DNA of 12,654 bases from Verrucomicrobiota bacterium (GTDB lineage Bacteria > Verrucomicrobiota > Verrucomicrobiia > Limisphaerales > AV2), in contig QHOP01000274.1 of assembly GCA_003219345.1 (NCBI GenBank), positions 20,002 through 32,655 of the forward strand, given 5' to 3'. Position numbers and translations under genes: made by a program. A model generated the notes under the pieces. That model was not told the origin of the DNA, did no database searches, and saw nothing but the letters and a program-made list of their open reading frames with translations. Each line of letters opens with the position of its first letter. Position 1 is the stretch's first letter. Of the stretch, positions 7,293 through 12,654 are shown one piece after another.

Positions 7293-7354
7293 CCCCTCAC
7301 CCGACCTGAAGGCCACCCTCTCCCCATCGGATGGGAGAGGGACAGGGCGAGGGG
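7293..7354. repeat. Nested palindromic repeat, copy 2, inverted relative to copy 1
   Basis: Outer arms CCCCTCACCC (7293-7302) and GGGCGAGGGG (7345-7354) pair at nine of ten positions. The inner stem CCCTCTCCCCAT / ATGGGAGAGGG (7316-7327 and 7331-7341) pairs fully with one bulged C. The spacers are 13 nt on the left and ACA on the right. Read on the minus strand, the order short spacer, inner stem, TGGCC..AGGTC spacer, GGGTGAGGGG matches copy 1 at 5003-5086, so the two copies are homologous and in opposite orientation. It is shorter and more decayed than copy 1. Confidence 0.75.
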
Positions 7355-7436
7355 TCTTCGGAAATCTTGCAGACCGGACTCGACAGGGTGCTAGTGCCAA
7401 GCGCCTCATCCAAGTCTGCTTCTTATCCGGAAACTT

Positions 7437-7468
7437 GCATCTCTTTTGCATCTCTTTTACATCTTTGT
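7437..7468 (+). promoter_or_regulatory. 11-bp direct repeats upstream of the exported unknown gene
   Basis: GCATCTCTTTT occurs twice head to tail (7437-7447, 7448-7458), followed by a degenerate third unit ACATCTTTGT. The 11-bp period equals about one helical turn, as in binding sites of OmpR/PhoB-type response regulators. The repeats end about 37 bp before the ATG at 7506. A regulator site is an inference from spacing only; simple polymerase slippage could also make it. Confidence 0.35.
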
Positions 7469-7505
7469 GACAACTTGCGCCCCGGCCTATCGTCAGACTG
7501 CTCTT

Positions 7506-8093
7506 ATGAAAACACTCCTCGCTTCATCACCAAACAACTTCACTCGTCGATCCATTGGCTCGACGGGAATCGGCGCGCGCCTGCCGGCGCGCGGGAACAT
7601 TTTCAAACTCGTGACGCTGCTGGTCGCGTTGCTCAGCGTCGGCGCGGCACGGGCGCTGGCCAGCGATCCGGTCGGCGTTTACGCGCTGGTGGACAAGGTC
7701 GTGTTTGAGCCGAATGAAACAAATCCCGAACGGGTCCAAATCCGGGGCGCGTTCGCCATCGCGGAAGGTTACGGTTACACCTACAAAAGAGCCGAGCGCG
7801 GTTTTCTGTATTACAAAGTGAATCCGGACAAACCGACCGCCTGCCGCAACGAATGGGCCGACCTGAAAGCCGTTGCCGGCACGGGCCAGATTGTTGCGTT
7901 CGGCAGCCGATACGGGGAAAAAGGGACGCTGCGAAAGAAGGATGCAAAACCGGAAAACCCGGACGTGTATCCCGTCGCGATGGGGTTGACCAAAGTGAAA
8001 GAGGAAAAGGACTACGAGCCGTTGACACAACTGGCGAAGTTGCGCGATTCAAAGGCAAAAAACAAAAGCGCGCCGGCCCAGCCGAAGAACTGA
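7506..8093 (+). CDS. Exported protein of unknown function
   Basis: I do not recognise this 195-residue protein. It starts with a long basic n-region (about 33 residues with several R and K), then a hydrophobic segment FKLVTLLVALLSVGAARALA, and a probable cleavage site before SDPVG (residue 53). The mature part begins GVYALVDKVVFEPNE, then VQIRGAFAIAEG and RGFLYYKVNP, has one cysteine (TACRNEW), and ends in a lysine/alanine-rich tail. Predominant short beta-type stretches suggest a small globular periplasmic domain. The only in-frame ATG before the hydrophobic segment is 7506; a GTG at 7611 would trim the n-region but would leave no positive charge ahead of the core, so I prefer 7506. No clear Shine-Dalgarno is seen. 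It lies 30 bp before the desaturase fusion on the same strand and may be the first gene of that operon. An 8-bp GC-only hairpin lies at 7574-7593 within the n-region codons. Confidence 0.72.
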   Translation: MKTLLASSPNNFTRRSIGSTGIGARLPARGNIFKLVTLLVALLSVGAARALASDPVGVYALVDKVVFEPNETNPERVQIRGAFAIAEGYGYTYKRAERGFLYYKVNPDKPTACRNEWADLKAVAGTGQIVAFGSRYGEKGTLRKKDAKPENPDVYPVAMGLTKVKEEKDYEPLTQLAKLRDSKAKNKSAPAQPKN

Positions 8094-8123
8094 CTCGCGA
8101 ACAAGACCAATCCAACTCGCCTC

Positions 8124-9356
8124 ATGTCTTTCGTGCTGACGAATCCCCGCCTCAGCGATAACACGGAGCCCGCCGGTCTGCTTGATCGTTCGGCAAGCGA
8201 CCGGGTGCTGGTGGAAACAAAACTCACGGCTCCGGCATCAAGACTGGAAGAGTTCACCGGCTGGAAGCCCGCGCCACGAACGAATGGCGTCCTGAGGCAT
8301 TCGCCTTGGGACGCCCTGTTCGTCGCCTTGGCAGTCGTTCACGGGGTTGTCCTGCTGGCTTTTCCGTCGATTCCACTGATTGCTCTCGGCCTGTGGTGGA
8401 ACGCGAACACGATCTCGCACAACTTCATTCATCTGCCGTTTTTTCGGGCGCGAAGCCTGAATATGGTCTTCTCGGCGTTTGAAAGCCTGGTGCTGGGAAT
8501 TCCGCAACGACTTTGGCGCGACCGGCACCTCGCTCATCACGCAGACAAGCCGTCGGTCTGGCGCTGGTCGCGACAGCTCGCGCTGGAATCTCTTTTAGTC
8601 CTTGTGTGGTGGAGTTTGCTGCTGACTTTGGCGCCCAGGTTTTTTCTGACGAGTTATCTTCCCGGCTGGCTGATCGGACTGGGCCTTTGCCGACTTCAGG
8701 GACACTTCGAACACAAACACGGCACGACGAGTCACTACGGCCGGCTCTACAATCTCCTGTTCTTCAACGACGGTTATCACGTCGAGCACCACGCCCGACC
8801 GGCGGAACACTGGACCCGATTGTCCCGGCGCAAGCTGAGCGATCTACGAACAAGCCGTTGGCCGGCAGTACTGCGCTGGCTGGAACATTTCAACCTCGAC
8901 AGTATGGAGCGGCTGGTTTTGCGCTCGACAACGCTGCAACGGTTCGTGCTCAGAAAACACGAACGCGCCTTTCGCGCATTGTTGCCACACCTCGAGAGCG
9001 TACGCCGCGTGGAGATCGTGGGCGGAGGAATGTTTCCGCGCACCGCGTTGATTTTGCAGCGGCTTTTGCCGGACGCCCGATTGACGATAATCGATGCCAG
9101 CGCGGAAAATCTTGGTTCAGCTCGCCGATTTGTGGGCCACAACGTTGAGTTCGTCCACGGCTTCTTCGACCGCTCGCCGCCGGACGACGTTGATTTGGTG
9201 GTGATTCCGCTGGCGTTCATCGGCGACCGTTCGACAATTTACCAGCATCCACCCGCACCAATGGTGCTCGTGCATGACTGGCTTTGGCATCGCCGCGGCA
9301 CGGGGTTGGTCGTTTCGTTACCGCTGCTTAAGCGGTTGAATCTGGTGAAGCAATGA
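8124..9356 (+). CDS. Fatty-acid-desaturase-like membrane domain fused to a SAM-methyltransferase-like domain
   Basis: A 410-residue protein with two parts. Residues 60-230 form a di-iron membrane oxygenase of the fatty acid desaturase/hydroxylase type, with histidine boxes HNFIH (99-103), HLAHH (135-139) and HVEHH (219-223), plus HFEHKH (194-199). Hydrophobic stretches lie at about 62-92 and 153-190. This class uses O2 and two irons to desaturate or hydroxylate lipids or carotenoids in the membrane. Residues 255-410 look like a Rossmann-fold methyltransferase: strand and glycine loop VEIVGGGMFP (296-305), acidic strand end LTIIDAS (320-326), then VEFVHGFFD and DLVVIPLAFIG. The glycine loop resembles that of nicotianamine-synthase-like enzymes (an impression, not a search). 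The ATG at 8124 begins 30 bp after the preceding gene. The stop overlaps the next start as ATGA, so translation is probably coupled. Substrate and methyl acceptor are unknown; the C-terminal domain could also only bind a cofactor. Confidence 0.8.
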   Translation: MSFVLTNPRLSDNTEPAGLLDRSASDRVLVETKLTAPASRLEEFTGWKPAPRTNGVLRHSPWDALFVALAVVHGVVLLAFPSIPLIALGLWWNANTISHNFIHLPFFRARSLNMVFSAFESLVLGIPQRLWRDRHLAHHADKPSVWRWSRQLALESLLVLVWWSLLLTLAPRFFLTSYLPGWLIGLGLCRLQGHFEHKHGTTSHYGRLYNLLFFNDGYHVEHHARPAEHWTRLSRRKLSDLRTSRWPAVLRWLEHFNLDSMERLVLRSTTLQRFVLRKHERAFRALLPHLESVRRVEIVGGGMFPRTALILQRLLPDARLTIIDASAENLGSARRFVGHNVEFVHGFFDRSPPDDVDLVVIPLAFIGDRSTIYQHPPAPMVLVHDWLWHRRGTGLVVSLPLLKRLNLVKQ

Positions 9357-11146
9357 AAGCGATCTGTTTCTTTGGCGTTCTGTTGCTGGCCCGGATTCTG
9401 GTTCTGGCCGGACGCAACGTTCCCCTCTCTCCCTGGTCGCCTGTCGTCTATCTATGGCAGGACTTGCTGATCGTCCTGGTGTTCGCGCTGCTGGACCGAA
9501 TCGCCCGGCGTCGCCCGTGGATTTCGTGGATGGTTTACAGCGCAACGGCGCTCTACGTCGCCATAAATGTTCCGCTGATCCGTTTGATGTCATCGCCAAT
9601 AACGATACCCGTGCTCCGTGCCACACGCGGCGCGCTGGCCGATTCGATTCGCCATCATTTGACTGGCGGAAACCTGATGTTGATCGGCTTGATTCTTTGC
9701 GCGGCCGGCGTTCTGCCGCTGCTGGCACGGCGCGTCCGGTTGCGCCCGCGGGTTGGTGTTGCCCTGACCGCAGCAACGGCGATACTCGTCGCTTTAGGCC
9801 CGTTTGCCGGCGCGCGTGTTGATACAGGCGGCCTTCATCGCAACGTCTTCATAGCGCTTGCCGAGACGGCCATTCCGCGTATCGCAGCGCAGCCTTTAAA
9901 CGGTGATTGGCAGACCAGTCCTTATGATCCAGCCGTGAGCTCGCACTCGCGTCTGCATGAAAACGAAGCGCTGTCGGCCTTGAAAGGCGCGGCCAGAAGG
10001 CACAACGTTGTTCTGATTCTATTGGAATCGACCGGCGCGAGGTATCTTAAGCCCTACGGCGCAACGGAAGACCCGATGCCGAACCTCACGGCGCTGGCGC
10101 GCCAATCGGTTTTATTTGAAAACGCTTACGCGGTTTATCCGGAAAGCATCAAAGGGCTTTTGTCCGTGCTGTGCTCGCGCTACCCCGCGTTCGACACCAA
10201 AGTGGAGGTCTGCGCTAAGCTCGCCACTCCTTCTATTGCTGCGCGACTGGTCTCGGAGGGCTATCGCACGGTGCTGTTCCATTCGGGCCGGTTCATGTAT
10301 CTCGGCATGGAAGAAGTCGTGCAACACCGTGGTTTCCAAATGTTGGAAGACGCCGGCGACATTGGCGGCAATCACGAGTCGAGCTTCGGCGTCGATGACC
10401 AAACCACTGTGCGCCGCATGCTGAACTGGATTGATTCGCTGCCGAGCGGAGAAAGATTTTTCATCACTTACCTGCCCGTATCCGGCCATCATCCCTACAG
10501 CAGCCCGGAACCTGGCCCATTTCCGGCCAATGAGGAAATTGGCCGCTATCGCAACGCGCTACATTACAGCGACGCGGTATTGGGAGAATTCCTTGAAGGA
10601 CTAAAAGCGCGCGGGTTTTTTGAGAAAACGTTATTCGTCGTTTTTGGCGACCATGGCGAGGCGTTTGGCCAACACGAAGGCAACTATGGTCATACATTGT
10701 TCGTTTACGAGGAAAACATCCACGTGCCCTACTTCATCGTCGCGCCCGGTTCCATTCACGAGCCGATTCGCGCGGGCCGGGTCGCCAGCTTGATTGACAC
10801 GGAGCCGACTATTCTGGATTTGCTCGGCCTGCCGATTTCAAATGATTGCCAGGGAAGTTCACTGCTCGAACCGCAGCAACAGATGGCTTTGTTCTACACT
10901 GATTACTCACGAGGGCTTCTGGGGCTGCGCGACGGTCGCTGGAAGTATATTTGCGAATTGGACTCCGGACGATCCAAGCTGTTCGACCTGGCCAGCGACG
11001 CGGAGGAGACGAAGGACCTGGCCGCGCGGTATCCCGAACGCGTCAAGGCGTATCGACAACATTTGCAACGGTGGGCGGCCGCGCAACGGGATTTGATCCT
11101 GCACCCGGGAGGTTGCGCGGCTTGCTCAACTGACTCAAAGCAATGA
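9353..11146 (+). CDS. Membrane-anchored sulfatase/phosphotransferase-superfamily protein
   Basis: A 597-residue protein with five predicted membrane helices (about 3-20, 31-51, 57-79, 107-124, 134-156) and an outward-facing alkaline-phosphatase-superfamily domain (about 215-580). This architecture resembles LTA synthase and phosphoethanolamine or phosphoglycerol transferases, which move head groups onto lipids or glycans outside the membrane. Metal ligands are visible: E225 in LLESTG, D433 and H434 in FGDHGE, and H447 in YGHTLF. At the nucleophile position the sequence is PESIKGLLSVLCSRYP. It aligns without gaps to a sulfatase CxPxR block, but has Ser265 for Cys and Lys267 for Pro, and lacks the Arg. 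Formylglycine maturation is therefore unlikely, and Ser265 may act directly. A sulfatase-like C-terminal part (DGRWKYI, LFDLASDAEETKDLA) is retained. The start overlaps the desaturase fusion's stop by ATGA. The exact reaction is not known. Confidence 0.87.
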   Translation: MKAICFFGVLLLARILVLAGRNVPLSPWSPVVYLWQDLLIVLVFALLDRIARRRPWISWMVYSATALYVAINVPLIRLMSSPITIPVLRATRGALADSIRHHLTGGNLMLIGLILCAAGVLPLLARRVRLRPRVGVALTAATAILVALGPFAGARVDTGGLHRNVFIALAETAIPRIAAQPLNGDWQTSPYDPAVSSHSRLHENEALSALKGAARRHNVVLILLESTGARYLKPYGATEDPMPNLTALARQSVLFENAYAVYPESIKGLLSVLCSRYPAFDTKVEVCAKLATPSIAARLVSEGYRTVLFHSGRFMYLGMEEVVQHRGFQMLEDAGDIGGNHESSFGVDDQTTVRRMLNWIDSLPSGERFFITYLPVSGHHPYSSPEPGPFPANEEIGRYRNALHYSDAVLGEFLEGLKARGFFEKTLFVVFGDHGEAFGQHEGNYGHTLFVYEENIHVPYFIVAPGSIHEPIRAGRVASLIDTEPTILDLLGLPISNDCQGSSLLEPQQQMALFYTDYSRGLLGLRDGRWKYICELDSGRSKLFDLASDAEETKDLAARYPERVKAYRQHLQRWAAAQRDLILHPGGCAACSTDSKQ

Positions 11147-11166
11147 CCGACGGGCGCCGTACGAAC

Positions 11167-11202
11167 TTTTGTTGCATATGCAACAAAAGGTTGCAGGTTG
11201 CA
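11167..11202. repeat. Perfect 22-bp palindrome plus GTTGCA direct repeats
   Basis: TTTTGTTGCAT (11167-11177) is followed directly by its exact reverse complement (11178-11188). Right after it, GGTTGCA occurs twice in tandem (11189-11202). The core GTTGCA thus appears three times forward and once inverted in 36 bp, all between the convergent ends of the sulfatase-like gene and coaE. A hairpin would have a 9-bp stem and ATAT loop, but with U-run 5' and A-run 3', the reverse of an intrinsic terminator. It may be a protein binding site or a weak bidirectional 3'-end structure. Confidence 0.6.
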
Positions 11203-11219
11203 CCAACGGAAAAGTCGGT

Positions 11220-11804
11220 TCATGGGATGATGCGAGCCAGTTGCGCTTCGTGCGCGTCCAGCGGGCCTTCGGTCCAAACAACGTAATCCGCGAGCAGCAT
11301 CTTCTTTTCAACGGGCAACTGCGCGGCGATGCGCTGGTCGATCTGTTCATCGTTCCAGCCGCGCTGGCGCAAGCGCTGGCGTTGTGTCTTCGCGGAACAC
11401 GCCGCGCAGATGGTCGCATCGCAATAACGCGCCGCATCGGTCTCGAAGAGCAACGGAATCAGGGCAATGGCGGTCGGACGGCCTTCGGCGCGCCAGGATT
11501 GCAGTTGGCTCTGCCAGACGGCGCGGATGCGCGGATGAAGGATTTCTTCCAGTTTGCGACGGGCGCTGGCGTCGGCGAAAACGCGTTTGGCCAGTTCGTC
11601 GCGACGCAACCGGCCATCGTCACCGACGATTTCCTGGCCGAACAGTTGCCGAATTTCAGCCAGGGCGGGTTGGCCTGGCTCAACGACCTCGCGGGCGATG
11701 ACGTCCGAATCAACAACCGGAAAGCCGCGCCGGCGCAGCAAATCGGCTGCTGTCGATTTCCCCATCCCGATGCCGCCGGTGAGACCGAAGGTTTTCACGC
11801 ACAC
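11220..11804 (-). CDS. coaE: Dephospho-CoA kinase CoaE
   Basis: CoaE phosphorylates the 3'-hydroxyl of the ribose of dephospho-CoA with ATP, the last step of coenzyme A synthesis, in the cytosol. The 194-residue length fits the family (about 200). Visible motifs: P-loop GGIGMGKST (10-18), DSD (32-34) in the VVDSDVIAREV strand, EILHP (87-91), and the lid-side strand IPLLFE (116-121). The usual distal block VDCSPETQ is represented by ICAACSAKTQRQRL (132-145), and LADYVV (171-176) replaces the common ADVVI. There is no ATG start. GTG at 11804 is the first start I can place, and a second GTG at 11798 gives VKTFGLTGG, which fits homologues starting MKTFGLTGG slightly better. The two in-phase CATGGC units just upstream do not give an in-frame ATG. 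It converges with the sulfatase-like gene and is 122 bp downstream of the secreted protein gene on the same strand. Confidence 0.95.
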   Translation of the reverse strand: MCVKTFGLTGGIGMGKSTAADLLRRRGFPVVDSDVIAREVVEPGQPALAEIRQLFGQEIVGDDGRLRRDELAKRVFADASARRKLEEILHPRIRAVWQSQLQSWRAEGRPTAIALIPLLFETDAARYCDATICAACSAKTQRQRLRQRGWNDEQIDQRIAAQLPVEKKMLLADYVVWTEGPLDAHEAQLARIIP

Positions 11805-11861
11805 TAGAGACGACCGGCCATGGCCATGGCGTCAAGCCAAGGATTAGGACTGGATCCGTAA

Positions 11862-11871
11862 GGGTGAGGGG
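11862..11871. repeat. Possible solo arm of the palindromic repeat
   Basis: GGGTGAGGGG is identical to the core of the outer right arm of copy 1 and to the complement of the left arm of copy 2. No matching arm or inner stem is found within 100 bp, so it is either a decayed remnant or a chance 10-mer. It lies in the 122-bp gap between coaE and the secreted protein gene. Confidence 0.2.
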
Positions 11872-11926
11872 AGCCGTTGGACGTCGACCATCGGCTTCAT
11901 TTCGGACATTTCTTTTGGAAATTGGT

Positions 11927-12654
11927 CTAAGGCGCGATGGCGCGGTAGAAGCGACTCGGGTAGTTCGCCCCTTGAGAGTCCGTCCACTGGATGGTGCCGC
12001 TGTCGGATACATTCGTGGAGACGGAGACCCAACCAGCCAGGTTCGTGGAACCCTGGATGACATATCGGCGGCCGGACAAACCCTGAACCTGGACGCGCTT
12101 CTCTCCGTCCGGCAGAGACAGAATCGAAAGCCGGGCGGCGATGGAGCTGTCCGGCAGCGGCAGATAAACATTGTCGATGAACGCGGCATCGAGACCGGCG
12201 CTGAAGTTAGCGTCTTTAGTGTAGCGCCACTCCAGCGTGTTGAGACCTTGCGGCACGTGAAACAGGAAAGTAGCCCATCCGACTTCGCCCGACCATCTTC
12301 CCAGAGGAACGCCGTTCAGGCGGAATTCCAAAACGTCCCACCCCGCTTCGGAGCTGACCCGGAAATCGAACGAACCTGTGCCGGACAGAAGATTCGTGGC
12401 CAGAATCAATGAACTCTGCTGGTTGTCGCCAACGGGACCGGACCGCGCGGCTAATCGCCCGGCAGAAACGACGCCCGACTGCACGCGCCACGGAGCGCTG
12501 CCGCTGCTCGTCCACGCCAATGACGTCAGACCGCCCGACTCGAAACCATCCGTGTAACTTTTAAGAAGGAAATGCGCTGACAGAGCATAGTTTTGATTCA
12601 TGACGACCGTCAAGGGGTTCGCGGAGGCATTGAATGAACCGCTCCAGCCGCTGA
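11927..12654 (-). CDS. Secreted modular protein with divergent InlB-type repeat, C-terminal part (5' truncated)
   Basis: The frame is open from 12654 to the stop at 11927, so the gene starts beyond the window; about 242 residues are visible. The first part, GWSGSFNASANPLTVVMNQN (before about 12590), is the typical end of a divergent InlB B-repeat domain. Next comes a beta-sandwich of the kind found in extracellular adhesins and hydrolases: DGFESGGLTSLAWTSSG, PWRVQSG, FRVSSEAGWDVLEFRLNG, WSGEVGW, then AAFIDNVYLPLPD. It ends with the module LSGRRYVIQGSTNLAGWVSV...PSRFYRAIAP, related to the C-terminus of the Ig-domain protein at 5592. The protein is probably large, exported and surface-exposed or released. 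No catalytic domain is visible in this part, so function cannot be assigned. A TTG at 12613 is only an internal leucine codon, not a start. Confidence 0.85.
   Translation of the reverse strand, partial: SGWSGSFNASANPLTVVMNQNYALSAHFLLKSYTDGFESGGLTSLAWTSSGSAPWRVQSGVVSAGRLAARSGPVGDNQQSSLILATNLLSGTGSFDFRVSSEAGWDVLEFRLNGVPLGRWSGEVGWATFLFHVPQGLNTLEWRYTKDANFSAGLDAAFIDNVYLPLPDSSIAARLSILSLPDGEKRVQVQGLSGRRYVIQGSTNLAGWVSVSTNVSDSGTIQWTDSQGANYPSRFYRAIAP

Larger units (their letters stand above)
7189..7505. other. Gene-free spacer between divergent genes
   Basis: These 317 bases separate the starts of the Ig-domain gene (minus) and the 195-residue exported protein (plus), so they should hold promoters for both. 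I see the second palindromic repeat (7293-7354) and an 11-bp tandem repeat (7437-7468). I find no convincing -35/-10 pair, RNA gene or conserved short frame. The open frames that cross it on either strand are repeat sequence or lack protein character. Confidence 0.6.

Noticed and set aside
11147..11170. ACGG-GCG-CCGT stem followed by TTTT as terminator of the sulfatase-like gene
   Set aside because: The stem is only 4 bp and the T run begins several bases later; too weak to call.
11169..11807. Plus-strand frame of 212 codons opposite coaE
   Set aside because: The opposite strand encodes a complete CoaE with its P-loop; this frame starts in the palindrome and has no protein family character.

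Overview
The window reads as a fairly GC-rich chromosome fragment of a Gram-negative environmental bacterium. I favour the Verrucomicrobiota (Pedosphaera/Limisphaerales type). The clues are secreted proteins built from Ig-like, divergent InlB-type and pseudopilin-derived modules with a shared 'YxVQxSxNLxxW...FYR' C-terminus, a variant ClpX, and start codons that mostly lack a clear Shine-Dalgarno sequence. This is inference from protein style; there is no rRNA or other phylogenetic marker here.

Layout. 1-1068 (+): 3' two thirds of a sugar ABC transporter ATPase with two nucleotide-binding domains. 1055-2623 (-): ClpX-like AAA+ unfoldase, tail-to-tail with the ATPase and overlapping it by 14 bp. 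2763-4898 (-): glycogen branching enzyme GlgB. 4899-5121: divergent spacer holding an 84-bp palindromic repeat. 5122-5574 (+): small exported PrcB-like protein. 5592-7188 (-): secreted Ig-domain protein split by a frameshift near 6839. 7189-7505: gene-free spacer with a second, inverted copy of the palindromic repeat and an 11-bp tandem repeat. 7506-8093 (+): exported protein of unknown function. 8124-9356 (+): fusion of a fatty-acid-desaturase-like membrane domain and a SAM-methyltransferase-like domain. 9353-11146 (+): five-helix membrane protein with a sulfatase/phosphotransferase ectodomain, start overlapping the previous stop (ATGA). 11147-11219: short convergent spacer with a perfect 22-bp palindrome. 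11220-11804 (-): dephospho-CoA kinase CoaE. 11927-12654 (-): C-terminal part of a large secreted protein running off the window.

How the parts relate. GlgB (glycogen synthesis), CoaE (last step of CoA synthesis) and the ABC ATPase (sugar uptake) are ordinary metabolism. The ClpX variant lacks the zinc-binding domain and carries what looks like a second copy of the small C-terminal AAA domain. The most unusual unit is the plus-strand run 7506-11146: an exported unknown, the desaturase-methyltransferase fusion and the translationally coupled sulfatase-superfamily enzyme. I infer an envelope-lipid or cell-surface modification cassette, but the sequence gives no direct evidence for the substrate. 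I see no tRNA, rRNA, CRISPR array, transposase or phage gene.
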